DNA of 64,000 nucleotides from Desulfovibrio sp. A2 (GTDB lineage: Bacteria > Desulfobacterota > Desulfovibrionia > Desulfovibrionales > Desulfovibrionaceae). Shown here one piece after another: positions 43,042 to 51,717 of the stretch (its first letter is position 1; every line of letters starts with the position of its first letter). The stretch is from contig NZ_AGFG01000061.1 of the NCBI RefSeq assembly GCF_000226255.1, forward strand, positions 62,001 to 126,000. The letters run 5' to 3'. Position numbers and translations under genes: made by a program. Under the pieces are notes generated by a model. It was not told the DNA's origin and searched no databases. It saw only the letters and a list, made by a program, of their open reading frames with translations.

Positions 43042-43638
43042 ATGCAACAGAAAAGCCTGCTGTTGGAATACGTGGAGGCGCTTGTCGTCGCCTTTGCGCT
43101 GGCCATGCTCATCCGCACCTTCGTGGTGCAGGCGTACAAGATTCCCTCCGGCTCCATGCTCGAAACCTTGCAGATCGGCGACCACCTGCTGGTGAACAAG
43201 TTCAGCTACGGGGTCAAGCTGCCTTTCACCCACAAGGTGCTGTTGCCCGTGGGCGATCCGCAGCGCGGCGACATCATCGTGTTCGAGTACCCCGGCGATC
43301 CGTCCATCGACTACATCAAGCGCATCGTGGGCGTGCCCGGCGACGTGCTGGAGGTGCGCAACAAGCAACTGTACCGCAACGGCGAAGCAGTGCAGGAAGC
43401 GTACATCCGCCATTCGCAGCCCGGCATCGTCATGCCCGTGCGCGACAACTTCGGGCCGGTCACCGTGCCCGAGGGCCATTACTTCGCCATGGGCGACAAC
43501 CGCGACGATTCGCAGGATTCCCGCTTCTGGGGCTTCGTCTCGCGCGGGGCCATCCGTGGCAAGGCGTGGGTCATCTACTGGTCGTGGGAAGGGCTTGGCA
43601 ACGTGCGGTGGGACCGCATCGGCAACGCCGTGCACTAA
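43042..43638 (+). CDS. lepB: Signal peptidase I
   Basis: A 198-residue inner-membrane protease that removes signal peptides from exported proteins. One membrane helix (YVEALVVAFALAMLIRTFVV) precedes the S26 motifs: KIPSGSM with nucleophile S38, GDHLLVNKFSYG, DYIKRIVGVPGD with general base K93, and GDNRDDSQDSRFWG. It is the shorter, single-helix form usual in many bacteria. The start at 43042 is by family length. A terminator follows. Confidence 0.96.
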   Translation: MQQKSLLLEYVEALVVAFALAMLIRTFVVQAYKIPSGSMLETLQIGDHLLVNKFSYGVKLPFTHKVLLPVGDPQRGDIIVFEYPGDPSIDYIKRIVGVPGDVLEVRNKQLYRNGEAVQEAYIRHSQPGIVMPVRDNFGPVTVPEGHYFAMGDNRDDSQDSRFWGFVSRGAIRGKAWVIYWSWEGLGNVRWDRIGNAVH

Positions 43639-43720
43639 CCGGCGCGCGTCCCCGTGCCGCTGGCCGGGTGAGAACATCGCGCCGGGGCGGACAGCCGCTT
43701 CGCATTCGCATCACATTCGT

Positions 43721-43758
43721 CCCGTCCCGCGCGCCGTTGCGGGGCGGGGCGTTTTGCT
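43721..43758 (+). terminator. Terminator after lepB
   Basis: CCCGTCCCGC (43721-43730) pairs with GCGGGGCGGG (43739-43748, one G-T pair), followed by GCGTTTTGCTTT. Confidence 0.75.
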
Positions 43759-43911
43759 TTAGTGGTTGTGCGGTATCGCAGGACGCATGCAATGGCCTTG
43801 CGCCGCGTCCCGGCCGCGCCGCACCCTGCCATGTCTTGGCATGTCCCGTCGTGTCCGCGCCGTCCGCATCCGGTTCCGCCCGCTCCTCACTCTTTCCGCG
43901 CAGGGGGCTTG

Positions 43912-45012
43912 ATGATCGTTCGCGTGGCCTGCGCCGCCCTGCAAGGGGTGGACGCCTTCCGGGTGGACCTGGAGGTGGACCTTGCCCGCCAGGGCATGCC
44001 CGCCTTCGTCATGGTGGGCCTGGCCGAAGGGGCGCTACGCGAATCGCGCGAGCGCGTGTTCGCCGCCATGCGGGCTTGCAACCTGCGTCTGCCGCCCGCG
44101 CGCATCACCGTCAATCTCGCCCCCGCCGACCGCCGCAAGAGCGGCAGCGGCTTCGACCTTCCCCTTGCCATCGGCCTGCTGGCCGCCGCCGAGATATTGC
44201 CCCAGGGCTGTACCGCCGGGTGGTTTCTGCTGGGCGAACTTTCCCTGACCGGCGAACTGAAGCCCGTGCCGGGCGTTCTGCCCGTGGCCGTGCGCGCCCG
44301 CGCCGAAGGGGCGCGCGGCATGCTGGTGGCGGCGGACAACGCCGCCGAGGCCGCCGTGGTGGAAGGGCTGCCGGTGTACCCGGTGCGCTCGCTGGGCGAG
44401 GCGGCCGCCTTCCTGGCCGGGCAGGCGGACATTGCGGCCGTGCCCTCGGGCGGGCGCGCCGCGTGGGAGCGCGGCCCGGACTGGCACGTGGACTTCGCCG
44501 AGGTGAAGGGGCAGGAGCACGCCAAGCGGGCCATCGAGATCGCGGCGGCGGGCGCGCACAACCTGCTGTTCATCGGCCCGCCCGGCAGCGGCAAGACCAT
44601 GCTGGCCCAGCGCATACCCACGGTGCTGCCGCCGCTCTCCTTCGAGGAGGCGCTGGACGTGACCACCATCTACAGCGTGGCGGGCCTGCTGGACGGGCAG
44701 GGGCTGATCACCCGCCGCCCTTTTCGCGCGCCGCACCATACCGTGTCGGACTATGGCCTGGTGGGCGGCGGGGCCAACCCGCGCCCCGGAGAGATTTCCC
44801 TGGCCCATCGCGGGGTGCTGTTTCTGGACGAGCTGCCGGAATTCCGCAAGACCGCGCTGGAGGTGATGCGCCAGCCGCTGGAAGACGGGGTGGTGACCAT
44901 CGCCCGCGCCGCCGTCTCGCTGACCTACCCGGCGGACAGCATGCTGGTGGCGGCCATGAACCCCTGCCCATGTGGCTTGAGTTCTTGCAGACAGGAATGC
45001 TGTACCGCGTGA
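43912..45012 (+). pseudogene. comM: comM/YifB Mg-chelatase-like ATPase, cut by prophage
   Basis: The first 355 or so residues are a normal YifB/ComM protein: [36 protein letters not shown], the Walker [33 protein letters not shown], the Walker B FLDELPEF and [13 protein letters not shown]. Directly after CPCG the family sequence stops and 11 foreign residues follow to a stop at 45012. About 150 C-terminal residues (rest of the AAA domain and the C-terminal domain) are missing and should lie beyond the right end of the prophage. AGGGGG before 43912 supports the start. ComM is a helicase that helps branch migration in natural transformation; the gene is a known insertion target in other bacteria. 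Confidence 0.9.
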
Positions 45013-46504
45013 CCCCTTCGGTGGTGATCCAGAATTCGGGCCGTTGAATTTTCAGGAACTCTCGGCGCTCCGCCTTGGACCAGAAAGGGAACTCGGTGAA
45101 CGCGGCGGCCAGGGCCTCCACGGCCTCTCGGTAGTCCTCCGGCCGCTCGGGTTCAGTGGGCACGGCCAGAGCTTCCAGGCGCGCCTCAAGCTGCCCGATC
45201 TCCTCTTGCATGGCCTTGGCCTTTCCGGCCACATCCTCCAGCGTGAACACCCCATCCACCACCAAGGCGGCCAGCTTCGCCTTCTTCTGCTTGAGCGCGA
45301 CAAGACGCCGGTCGAGATCGGCGCGCTCGTGTTCGACATGACATCCGTCGCGCGACTCAAACAAGGCAACCAGCCCGGCAAGTACGAAGTCGGGGTTCGA
45401 GAGGTTCTTGGCAATGAAGCTGGCGAGCATTTCTTCGACGGGTTCACGGCGGAGGTAGGAGGATGGGCACGGCGGTGCGCCTTTCTGCCTCCAGTGATGG
45501 GCCTTGTTCCGGCAGTAGTAATAGTCCTTGTTGGGGCCAGCCTTCCCGCCTGGCACCGTGTACATGGGACTGCCGCATATCCCGCAGCGCAACAGGCCCG
45601 CATAGAGAAAGAGGTGCTTGCTCGCGCCTTTTCTGTCTGTGAAGTCGTTCCGCCTGTTGTGGATGATGTCCTGGACTTCCCAAAACACCTCTTCGGGCAC
45701 CAGAGGGTTATCGATCACCTTCACGCGGATGATCTCTCCCGGCGCGCGGGGCACCTTCCGTTTGTCCTTCTGTCGCCCGTCTTCCCGCACTTTCCGTTCG
45801 GGGGCGCGCTTCTGCTTGTAGTGGCGGTATCCGATGTAGATTTCGTTCGAGAGCAGGTTCCGCACGGTGACGTTCGAGGAGAACCCAAGCCGCCGGGCCA
45901 ACTCGGTATAGTTGTGCACCCGGTGGTCGTGGAACTGATCGAACAGTTGCCGGACCTTCTCCGCGTCGTCGGTGTAGAAATACCGTTCGGCCTTCCTGTC
46001 GTAGCCCACGCCGAAGGGGAGGGAGAGGTGGTTGCCGGGGTGTTTGCCCTGACGCCGTTTTTCCTCCTTGGCCCCGTGCATGCGCTTCTTGATCTGGGCG
46101 AGCTCGTTCCCGGCGATGATCGAGTTGATGCCGGAAATGAGGTAGCCGCTCTGGGTGTTCAGGTCGATGATCTGGTCGGGCAGGTAGATGAGCGCCCCTG
46201 CCTCCCGGATGTCTTGCAGAATGGCGAGGGAGCGGAAGTCGTCCGGTCGCAGCAGTCGGTCAAAGTCGGCGCACACGATGCCCTGCGCCCGGCCAGTACG
46301 GAGCAGGGAGAGCATCTCGCCGATCTCAGGGGCGTGCATGACGGATGCCCCGGACACGTCGATGAGACGAATCGTGCTGAGGACGTTCAGGCCGCAGCGT
46401 TCGACCGTCCGGCGGTTAGCCTCGATCTGGCGGGGAATCCCCGCGCGGTCCTCGCCCCCCTGCTCAAGGGTCGAGACGCGCAGGAGTTCAACGACGGGGA
46501 TCAT
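44708..46504 (-). CDS. Large serine recombinase (phage integrase), hybrid C-terminus
   Basis: It integrates and excises the prophage. The resolvase domain starts at once with [12 protein letters not shown] (catalytic S11), then [13 protein letters not shown] and [12 protein letters not shown] recombinase domain, a zinc ribbon (CGICGSPMY and [18 protein letters not shown]) and a long coiled coil follow. The phage-derived part ends near residue 510 at [18 protein letters not shown]; from there about 90 residues (44708-44975) are translated from comM antisense DNA, rich in Arg, Pro and Gly. In the excised phage the gene must end differently. The start overlaps the stop of the gene at 46501 (ATGA). 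Confidence 0.92.
   Translation of the reverse strand: MIPVVELLRVSTLEQGGEDRAGIPRQIEANRRTVERCGLNVLSTIRLIDVSGASVMHAPEIGEMLSLLRTGRAQGIVCADFDRLLRPDDFRSLAILQDIREAGALIYLPDQIIDLNTQSGYLISGINSIIAGNELAQIKKRMHGAKEEKRRQGKHPGNHLSLPFGVGYDRKAERYFYTDDAEKVRQLFDQFHDHRVHNYTELARRLGFSSNVTVRNLLSNEIYIGYRHYKQKRAPERKVREDGRQKDKRKVPRAPGEIIRVKVIDNPLVPEEVFWEVQDIIHNRRNDFTDRKGASKHLFLYAGLLRCGICGSPMYTVPGGKAGPNKDYYYCRNKAHHWRQKGAPPCPSSYLRREPVEEMLASFIAKNLSNPDFVLAGLVALFESRDGCHVEHERADLDRRLVALKQKKAKLAALVVDGVFTLEDVAGKAKAMQEEIGQLEARLEALAVPTEPERPEDYREAVEALAAAFTEFPFWSKAERREFLKIQRPEFWITTEGVTRYSIPVCKNSSHMGRGSWPPPACCPPGRSARRRRGRWSPPRLPAAGASPPARSCGIPAARPETAPRDGPGKSLRGAGWPRRPPGHSPTRYGAAREKGGG
44966..44990. other. Prophage attachment junction (att) in comM
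   Basis: The comM sequence leaves the family pattern within TGCCCATGTGGC|TTGAG at about 44971-44977, and the recombinase frame crosses the same point from the other side. The exact core cannot be fixed without the other end of the prophage or an uninterrupted comM. Serine integrases usually use a 2-bp core within such a site. Confidence 0.65.
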
Positions 46505-46686
46505 TGCTCGGTCACTTCCTTCTCTTCGATGCCGCAGAGCTCACGCGCGATGGACAACGCCCGCATGGTGTCTCCGGTCTTGAACGCCGCGCGCAGGGCT
46601 TTGAGCTTTCGTTGGCGCTCCTGCCCCACTCGCAGGGCCAGGGCCGCAACCTTGGTCATGTCGTGGTGTTGGGCAGTCGGCTTCAT
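46501..46686 (-). CDS. Small phage protein of unknown function
   Basis: A 61-residue basic, helical protein (MTKVAALALRVGQERQRKLKALRAAFKTGDTMRALSIARELCG). AAGGAG nine bases before ATG 46686 sets the start. Its TGA overlaps the recombinase ATG, so it is translationally coupled to integration; that position would suit an accessory or directionality factor, but no family resemblance supports it. Confidence 0.65.
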   Translation of the reverse strand: MKPTAQHHDMTKVAALALRVGQERQRKLKALRAAFKTGDTMRALSIARELCGIEEKEVTEQ

Positions 46687-46830
46687 GTCCTGCATCTCCT
46701 TGCTGAGGGCTATTGGCAAGCTGCTTGGGTGGCCTGGTCCCCGTCCGACCACACCGGAGCGGTGTGGCCGGAGTGCCCGCAGCGACGGAGGAGGGAGGTT
46801 TTGTCGCTGCGGGTGTTGGGGGGGAGGGAA

Positions 46831-47010
46831 CTATTTCCTGCGGTGGCAGAACGGGCACGTCCTGAGCTTGGAGTTGGTGCCGCAATGGGGGCATGCCCTG
46901 GGCCTGCTGCCGTCGGTCAGCCGGGCCATCTTGCAGGCCCCGTTGATGGCGGCGAAGTTCTTGGTGGGGCGGGGCTTCTTGGCCGGTGCGGCCTCATTGC
47001 CTTCATGCAT
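46831..47010 (-). CDS. Small zinc-ribbon protein, 59 residues
   Basis: MHEGNEAAPAKKPRPTKNF is followed by a two-Cys-pair ribbon ACPHCGTNSKLRTCPFCHRRK at the C-terminus. AAGGAGG eight bases upstream is one of the best ribosome-binding sites in the region. The N-terminus is basic, so nucleic-acid binding is plausible. It lies in the leftward early operon. No closer identification. Confidence 0.75.
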   Translation of the reverse strand: MHEGNEAAPAKKPRPTKNFAAINGACKMARLTDGSRPRACPHCGTNSKLRTCPFCHRRK

Positions 47011-47168
47011 TCAGGTGACCTCCTTTGCCGGGGGGCTTGCACCCCCCGGCGGGCTCCTCAAGCCCGGACAGCGAGACAGGCCCTGCTAGTTGCATGTGAT
47101 CGCTGCCCGGTTGGCCGTGACGACCTGGCACGGAAGGGGGGATGCCCGGTCGCCACGGCTGCGCTGGA

Positions 47169-47492
47169 TCAGGAGGCTTTCACCATGTCGGGGAACCACA
47201 GGGCGGCCCAGGGGCACACCGTTCCCGAGACTTCCTTGTCCCCGTCCAACTTGAGGACAAACGCCCGCTGGCCTCCATCAACGGGGTGCATGTACACGGC
47301 CGTGGTGAGGTCTTCGTCCTGGTTGCCGAACATCACGATCTCGCCGGGCTTGAGCGTGGCGATGCGCTTGGCGTAGGCAAGGGCCTCGCTTTCGTTCTCG
47401 AACTTCGGGAAGTTGGCGCGCTTTCTCTCGCAGGCGCAGTCCTCCATCCCCATCTTGGCCAGAATCCCCAGAAAACCAGCTTCACGAGTCAT
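47169..47492 (-). CDS. Phage protein of unknown function
   Basis: A 107-residue cytoplasmic protein (GILAKMGMEDCACERKRANFPKFENESEALAYAKRIATLKPGE in part) without a recognised domain. AAGGAG seven bases upstream sets the start at 47492; the upstream part of the longer open frame is a shadow. Next gene upstream ends 28 bp before. Confidence 0.7.
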   Translation of the reverse strand: MTREAGFLGILAKMGMEDCACERKRANFPKFENESEALAYAKRIATLKPGEIVMFGNQDEDLTTAVYMHPVDGGQRAFVLKLDGDKEVSGTVCPWAALWFPDMVKAS

Positions 47493-47520
47493 GTCTTGCT
47501 CCTTGGTCAGGGGTGGTCGG

Positions 47521-48429
47521 TTACTGCACCGCTTCGGCGTCGGCGTGTGCGGCCATGGGCGGAACCGGGTGAGGGTAGTCGGGATCAAGGTCGGAATCAT
47601 CCGGCCCGCCATCGTCCGGCTCGTGATCCCCGGTCACCTCGGCGTCGTGGGCATCGAAGCCGGGGGCGTCCTCGGGCAGTTCCTCGCCGTTGTCGGCCAC
47701 ATCGTCCGCAGGCTGGTCCGCCGGGGCCGGCCGGGTGTTCATGGTCAGGGGAAGTTGCCGTTCCTCGGCAGTCATCTTGCGGCGGCGCACTTCTTCGTGG
47801 GGCGGGTGGGCGTCGGTCCAGACCATTTCGCAGGTGTTGTAGTCGGCCACCAGGTCGCAGAAGATTTCGCGCGTCTCGGTGCCTTCGCGCACGACCTTGG
47901 ACAGGGCGCGGCGTTCGTCTTCCTTGGCGTCGATCTGCTTCTTCAACGCCTTGCTCACCCGGTCGCGTTCGGTTTCCAATTCCTCGATCTCGTCATCAAG
48001 GCGGGCCATCTCGTCGGCGTACTCGGCCTTCTCGGCCTGCGTCAGTTCCTGCGTGACGGTGATCGTTTCCTGCCGCAGCCAGTTCTGGTCGTTGGCGACC
48101 ACCGACGCGCCGGGTTCTTCGGTTGCCGCGTCGTCTTCGCTGGCGGCGTCGTCCTGCTCGGCATCGGTCGGAGCCGGGGCCGCGCCCATGCCGTCGGTCA
48201 GGCCCTTCTCGTCGCCCAGCCACTCGGGCAGGTCGATGACCACGCCGGTGTCGCCCTTGGTGCCGGTGAATTCGATCTGACTGAGGGGCAACCAGTCCTC
48301 GACCTCGCCGCAGCGGATCAGGATTGCGGCGTCGGTCTCCTGGAGGATGTCGGCGGTGATGGTGATGAAGACGGTGTTCTCGGGGAGATCGGCCTGAACC
48401 GGGGCCTTTTCCTTCTTCTTGCGGGCCAT
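47521..48429 (-). CDS. Phage protein with acidic linkers and coiled coil
   Basis: A 302-residue protein of unknown function: Lys-rich start (MARKKKEKAP), a compact N-terminal domain (FITITADILQETDAAILIRCGEVEDWLPLSQIEF in part), an acidic linker (EQDDAASEDDAATEEPG), a central coiled coil (LTQAEKAEYADEMARLDDEIEELETERDR), and a very acidic Pro/Asp-rich tail. AAAGGAGG four bases upstream supports the start. It sits in the recombination/early block next to the DUF1351 gene. Confidence 0.75.
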   Translation of the reverse strand: MARKKKEKAPVQADLPENTVFITITADILQETDAAILIRCGEVEDWLPLSQIEFTGTKGDTGVVIDLPEWLGDEKGLTDGMGAAPAPTDAEQDDAASEDDAATEEPGASVVANDQNWLRQETITVTQELTQAEKAEYADEMARLDDEIEELETERDRVSKALKKQIDAKEDERRALSKVVREGTETREIFCDLVADYNTCEMVWTDAHPPHEEVRRRKMTAEERQLPLTMNTRPAPADQPADDVADNGEELPEDAPGFDAHDAEVTGDHEPDDGGPDDSDLDPDYPHPVPPMAAHADAEAVQ

Positions 48430-48445
48430 GGGGCCTCCTTTCCGG

Positions 48446-49345
48446 CTACGCGGCGCGCATGCCGGGGATGCGGGTGAACGACGCGCAGAGGCTTTCGAGA
48501 TGCCGGAGCGAGGCCAATACAGCGGGCTCGCGCATGGCGTCGTATTCGAGTGTGATGGTCAGCGTCTTGCGCAAGGGGCGTCCGGGCGCGGCGGTGGGGA
48601 CCACGGGCTGAAGCACATGCGCGGACCGGGGCGGGGTGGCGGCGGGAGCCGCCGGGTCGATGCGCATGGCCTGCGCCCGCGCCGAATAGGCCTGCTCGAT
48701 CTGGGTCAGGGCCTCGGCCAAGGGCACCTGCAAGTCCTGCAAGCGCAGGAAGGATGAGGCCGGGAGGGAGAAACCGTAGATTTCGGCCAGTGCTTCGACC
48801 TTCTGTTCGATGGCCACGGCCCGATCCTGCCGCGCCTGTTCGAGGGCGGCACGTTCCCGCTCCTGCTGGATGTGGCGCAGGATGATCGCCTCGACCTCGG
48901 CCTTGATGGTCTTGAGGGGCTTGGTCTTGTTCAGCCAGCCGTCCTGAATGGGGATGTCGAGGCCGGGCAGCCCGTGTTCATCAAGGGTGGCCGTGATGAG
49001 GAACTGGACCTCCCGGCGCTTGTCCGCGCGCTGGAGTTCCTCGAACGCCTTCACCTGCGCATCGAGCCCGGCACGGGCTTCCACGATGATGGCGGTGACC
49101 GCCTTGATCCGGTCCTCGAACTCCCTGATCGGGGCGCTGACCCGGCGCACTGCTTCCTTGCGGGCCGCTTCGAGCCGGTCACGCACCTTGTTCAGGCCAG
49201 CCATTTCGGACTTGATGGCAGGCACCATGTCCTCGGTGACCACGAGCCCCTCGTAGTTGGCCACGATGGCCCGCACCCACGCTTCGAGTTCCTCGGCGTT
49301 GAACGAGATGGCGGGCAGGGTTTCGGTGATCTTCGGTTCGGTCAT
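48446..49345 (-). CDS. DUF1351 phage protein
   Basis: A 299-residue protein matching the DUF1351 pattern: an N-terminal helical part (NYEGLVVTEDMVPAIKSEMAGLNKVRDRLEAARKE) with long coiled coil, DGWLNKTKPLKTIKAEVEAIIL in the middle and a Pro-rich linker before a small C-terminal domain. In other temperate phages DUF1351 genes sit beside single-strand annealing or nuclease genes, so a part in homologous recombination is likely but unproven. The ATG is three bases from the stop of no gene; its ribosome-binding site is weak, and the next gene begins two bases downstream of its partner at 49348. Confidence 0.75.
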   Translation of the reverse strand: MTEPKITETLPAISFNAEELEAWVRAIVANYEGLVVTEDMVPAIKSEMAGLNKVRDRLEAARKEAVRRVSAPIREFEDRIKAVTAIIVEARAGLDAQVKAFEELQRADKRREVQFLITATLDEHGLPGLDIPIQDGWLNKTKPLKTIKAEVEAIILRHIQQERERAALEQARQDRAVAIEQKVEALAEIYGFSLPASSFLRLQDLQVPLAEALTQIEQAYSARAQAMRIDPAAPAATPPRSAHVLQPVVPTAAPGRPLRKTLTITLEYDAMREPAVLASLRHLESLCASFTRIPGMRAA

Positions 49346-49347
49346 GG

Positions 49348-50397
49348 CTAGAACCCCGAGGGCATGTCGCCCATCTGCTGGTTGGCATCGGGCGGGATGT
49401 TGAGCAGCGCGCCGGACTTGATGCCGTCGATCATCTGCGTGGTTTCGGGCTTGGTGAGTTGGTCGATGCTCTGGATCGAGTCGTCGCCGGTCATGTGGCG
49501 CGCGAGGGAGACCAGGGCCACCTCATCGAGCCCGGCCTTCTTGCCTTCGTTGCGCAGCATGGCGAGTTGCGCGGCAGAGGGGGCCGGGGGCTGGTCCGGG
49601 TTGTGGATGGGCTGCTGGTTGCCCTGCTGCGGCGCGGTGGTCTTCTTGCCCGCGCCCTGGGGCTTCGGCTGCTGCGTGGAGGTGGCGGCACCGGCACCGG
49701 GAATGACCTCGGGCATGTCCTCGATGTCCTGCGTGAAGATGTCGGAGGCGGCGGTGGAGGTGAGAACCGCGTCCACGAGGGCGCGCTTCTTCGCCATCTT
49801 GAGCACCGTGTTGTAGTAGTCGGCGGGGTTGTCGTGCTCGACGCGCTCGCCGTGGGTGCTGATCATCCAGCGGCCTTCCGCGTCCTTCTTGGTGCCGAAC
49901 TTGGAGCCGGGCAGACCGGCCTTGTTGGCGGTCTCGCGCAGGATGCGGGCGGCGGCGGTGGGGTCGCTGCGGCGAGTGTCCCAGTAGTTCTTGGGCACGG
50001 GGACGGAGGTGATCTCGCCATCACCGGCGCGGTAGCGGTACTTGCCCTCCATGGTGGAGCACAGGCCCACGCCAGCGCCGACCATGACGCCGGTAAGGAT
50101 GGACACGAGCCGGACCATGACCCGGTACTCGCGGTGCCCGCCGGGCATCTCGCGCTCCTGAATGTCGTATTCGGGCGCGAGCCGGAACGTCATGGCCAGC
50201 TTCTCGGCCCCGGCCTTGAGCAGGGTGGGCTTGTCGCCGCAGCCGGGGATTTTCCCGAAGTGTTCGCCGTCCTTCATGACGGCGTGCATCACCTGCTGGA
50301 TGTGCCCCACCTGCGCCACAAGGTCGGTCACCGGCATGTAGTTGGCCGGAGCCGGGGCGTGAGGCGAGATGGGCGCAAGAGTCTGTGCCTGGTTCAT
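49348..50397 (-). CDS. Phage early protein, recombination block, function unknown
   Basis: A 349-residue protein. Features: VGHIQQVMHAVMKDGEHFGKIPGCG followed by KPTLLKAGAEKLAMTFRLAPEY, then REYRVMVRLVSILTGVMVGAGVG and VLKMAKKRALVDAVL. This set is common in phages next to DUF1351 genes and is reminiscent of single-strand annealing proteins, but I cannot name a family with certainty. The C-terminal 100 residues are a Gln/Pro-rich linker and a small helical end. GGAGG five bases upstream of 50397 sets the start. Confidence 0.75.
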   Translation of the reverse strand: MNQAQTLAPISPHAPAPANYMPVTDLVAQVGHIQQVMHAVMKDGEHFGKIPGCGDKPTLLKAGAEKLAMTFRLAPEYDIQEREMPGGHREYRVMVRLVSILTGVMVGAGVGLCSTMEGKYRYRAGDGEITSVPVPKNYWDTRRSDPTAAARILRETANKAGLPGSKFGTKKDAEGRWMISTHGERVEHDNPADYYNTVLKMAKKRALVDAVLTSTAASDIFTQDIEDMPEVIPGAGAATSTQQPKPQGAGKKTTAPQQGNQQPIHNPDQPPAPSAAQLAMLRNEGKKAGLDEVALVSLARHMTGDDSIQSIDQLTKPETTQMIDGIKSGALLNIPPDANQQMGDMPSGF

Positions 50398-50459
50398 GCT
50401 GTCCTCCCGTGACAGGGATGTGGGAAAGGTGCGGCGCTGGGCCGCGCGGTTGCCGTGTG

Positions 50460-50750
50460 CTAGGCCGCGCCTGCCGGGAACATCTGTTTCAGGCGTTCGC
50501 GGGCTGCGAGCCCCTTGTGGTGCCAGTTGACCGCATCGGCGCGGGCGCTGGCGTCCCTGACTTCGCGCCGGAAGCTGTGGCCGTGGTACGAGGGGATGCA
50601 GAAGTAGTGGGGCATGATCTCGACCTCGCAACCGGTGTCGGCCATGTCCACGGCGTAGCCCCATGCTTCGGTTTCGTTGGGGTGCTCGACCGTTTCGAGG
50701 TGGATGCGGTCCGCGCCCTCGCGGGTGTAGGCGATGGTGAACCACTGCAT
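50460..50750 (-). CDS. Phage protein of unknown function, 96 residues
   Basis: MQWFTIAYTREGADRIHLETV leads a small alpha/beta protein without a recognised domain (AWGYAVDMADTGCEVEIMPHYF). It begins two bases after the stop of the small membrane protein, suggesting translational coupling; there is only a weak ribosome-binding site of its own. Confidence 0.65.
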   Translation of the reverse strand: MQWFTIAYTREGADRIHLETVEHPNETEAWGYAVDMADTGCEVEIMPHYFCIPSYHGHSFRREVRDASARADAVNWHHKGLAARERLKQMFPAGAA

Positions 50751-50752
50751 GG

Positions 50753-50887
50753 CTACAGCCCCCCGTCGATGAGGATGGTGCCCACGTGTGCTGCCACGGC
50801 CAAGGCCGCGATGATGGCGCAGGCCACGCCCATGCCGGTAAGCGCTGGCACGACGGCGGCGGTGAGGAGGTCTTTGAAGGTTGGCAT
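50753..50887 (-). CDS. Small phage membrane protein, 44 residues
   Basis: MPTFKDLLTAAVVPALTGMG is followed by a strong hydrophobic stretch (VACAIIAALAVAAHVGTILI), so it should span the membrane once. GGAGG eight bases upstream sets the start. Function unknown. Confidence 0.6.
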   Translation of the reverse strand: MPTFKDLLTAAVVPALTGMGVACAIIAALAVAAHVGTILIDGGL

Positions 50888-50892
50888 CGCCT

Positions 50893-51036
50893 CTACCTCC
50901 ATCCCTGCGCGCGCTGCCACGTGCGGGCCTGCGCGCTGAACGCCTCGATCTGCATGGCCACGATGAGCAGGGCCAGCATGTCGGCGCTGTTCGCCCAGAC
51001 GGGCTTGCCGTTCACTCTGGTGATGATGGTCGCCAT
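50893..51036 (-). CDS. Small phage protein, 47 residues
   Basis: MATIITRVNGKPVWANSADM followed by a helical stretch (LALLIVAMQIEAFSAQARTW). GGAGG four bases upstream. It is the first credible open frame behind the leftward early promoter (51226-51254), leaving a 180-base leader. Function unknown. Confidence 0.6.
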   Translation of the reverse strand: MATIITRVNGKPVWANSADMLALLIVAMQIEAFSAQARTWQRAQGWR

Positions 51037-51225
51037 GTTCCCTCCGCCGGTAATGAATCAGGTTCGATACCGTGGCCCATTCCCTGCCGTCGCGTGCTTT
51101 CCCGCTCCCAAGGGCTTGCGGCTTGCCGTGCTCGGTACTTGCTGGGCACCACCCTCCTCGGCTCCTTCCGTTCGCTCTGCCGGGATGGCGCTGCTCGCGG
51201 GGTGTTCCTCGGTGGTGGTGAAGAG

Positions 51226-51278
51226 ATAGTAGCCATATGTAGAATTTTGCGCAAGGAGATATTGCCATGTGTAGAAAA
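51226..51278 (-). promoter_or_regulatory. Leftward early promoter with two operator copies
   Basis: On the minus strand: TTGCGC (51254-51249), 17-bp spacer, TACTAT (51231-51226). The spacer holds the word TTCTACATATGGC, and a second copy, TTCTACACATGGC, lies 32 bp further upstream (51276-51264). The rightward promoter by cro has the same -10, the same spacer length and a matching word, so these are probably CI/Cro operators. The 180-base leader 51037-51219 may hold an antitermination site; no gene is seen there. Confidence 0.7.
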
Positions 51279-51346
51279 TGTAGGGCAAAAAATCACCGCC
51301 CGGTGAGGGGCGGTGATGAGGGGTAATATCCTAGAAGGCTATTGGC

Positions 51347-51682
51347 CTATTGCTTGTTACACACGGGGTCGTAGCCGTTGATAAGATCGGTTTCGGCAGC
51401 TAGGCGGGCCTTTTCTCCTTTGATCGCCATTACAGAGATATGGGTGCAGCCATTTTTGTCGGCGCATGGCCATTTTTCGTGTGAGGCTATTCGTGTCCCC
51501 AGTTGCTCTGATTCTCCTATATACAAAGGAGTTTGAGTGTATCCGCCAGTAGTATTTTTGAAGCGTTTTACAAAGGAATATACTGCGCTTATGTCATTAA
51601 ATGCGGTGTCCTTTGTGTATGTGTCGAATGCATACTCTGTTCCACTTTTTCCTTTGAAGGTGACGGACGTTACCTTGGCCAT
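51347..51682 (-). CDS. GIY-YIG-like domain protein
   Basis: A 111-residue protein resembling a lone GIY-YIG nuclease domain: VYSFVKRF as the GIY strand, PLYIGES as the YIG strand, LGTRIASHEKW with the Arg helix, HISVMAI, and ETDLINGYDPVCNKQ with the catalytic-type Glu and the Pro-x-CN end typical of UvrC-like members. GGAGG five bases upstream. Base composition is distinctly less GC-rich than the phage core, marking recently gained cargo. Function (DNA repair, defence or antidefence) is open. Confidence 0.7.
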   Translation of the reverse strand: MAKVTSVTFKGKSGTEYAFDTYTKDTAFNDISAVYSFVKRFKNTTGGYTQTPLYIGESEQLGTRIASHEKWPCADKNGCTHISVMAIKGEKARLAAETDLINGYDPVCNKQ

Positions 51683-51717
51683 TTATCCCTCCGACGGTTG
51701 TGGATGATTGTTTCTGG

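Noticed and set aside
42810..45047. A 745-residue plus-strand frame over lepB and comM
   Set aside because: Wrong frame of lepB and comM; Arg/Gly/Pro-rich and without motifs.
51267..51326. A 19-codon frame with a good ribosome-binding site (MCRKCRAKNHRPVRGG...)
   Set aside because: It starts inside an operator copy and is very short; the AAGGAG there is more likely chance within the promoter region.
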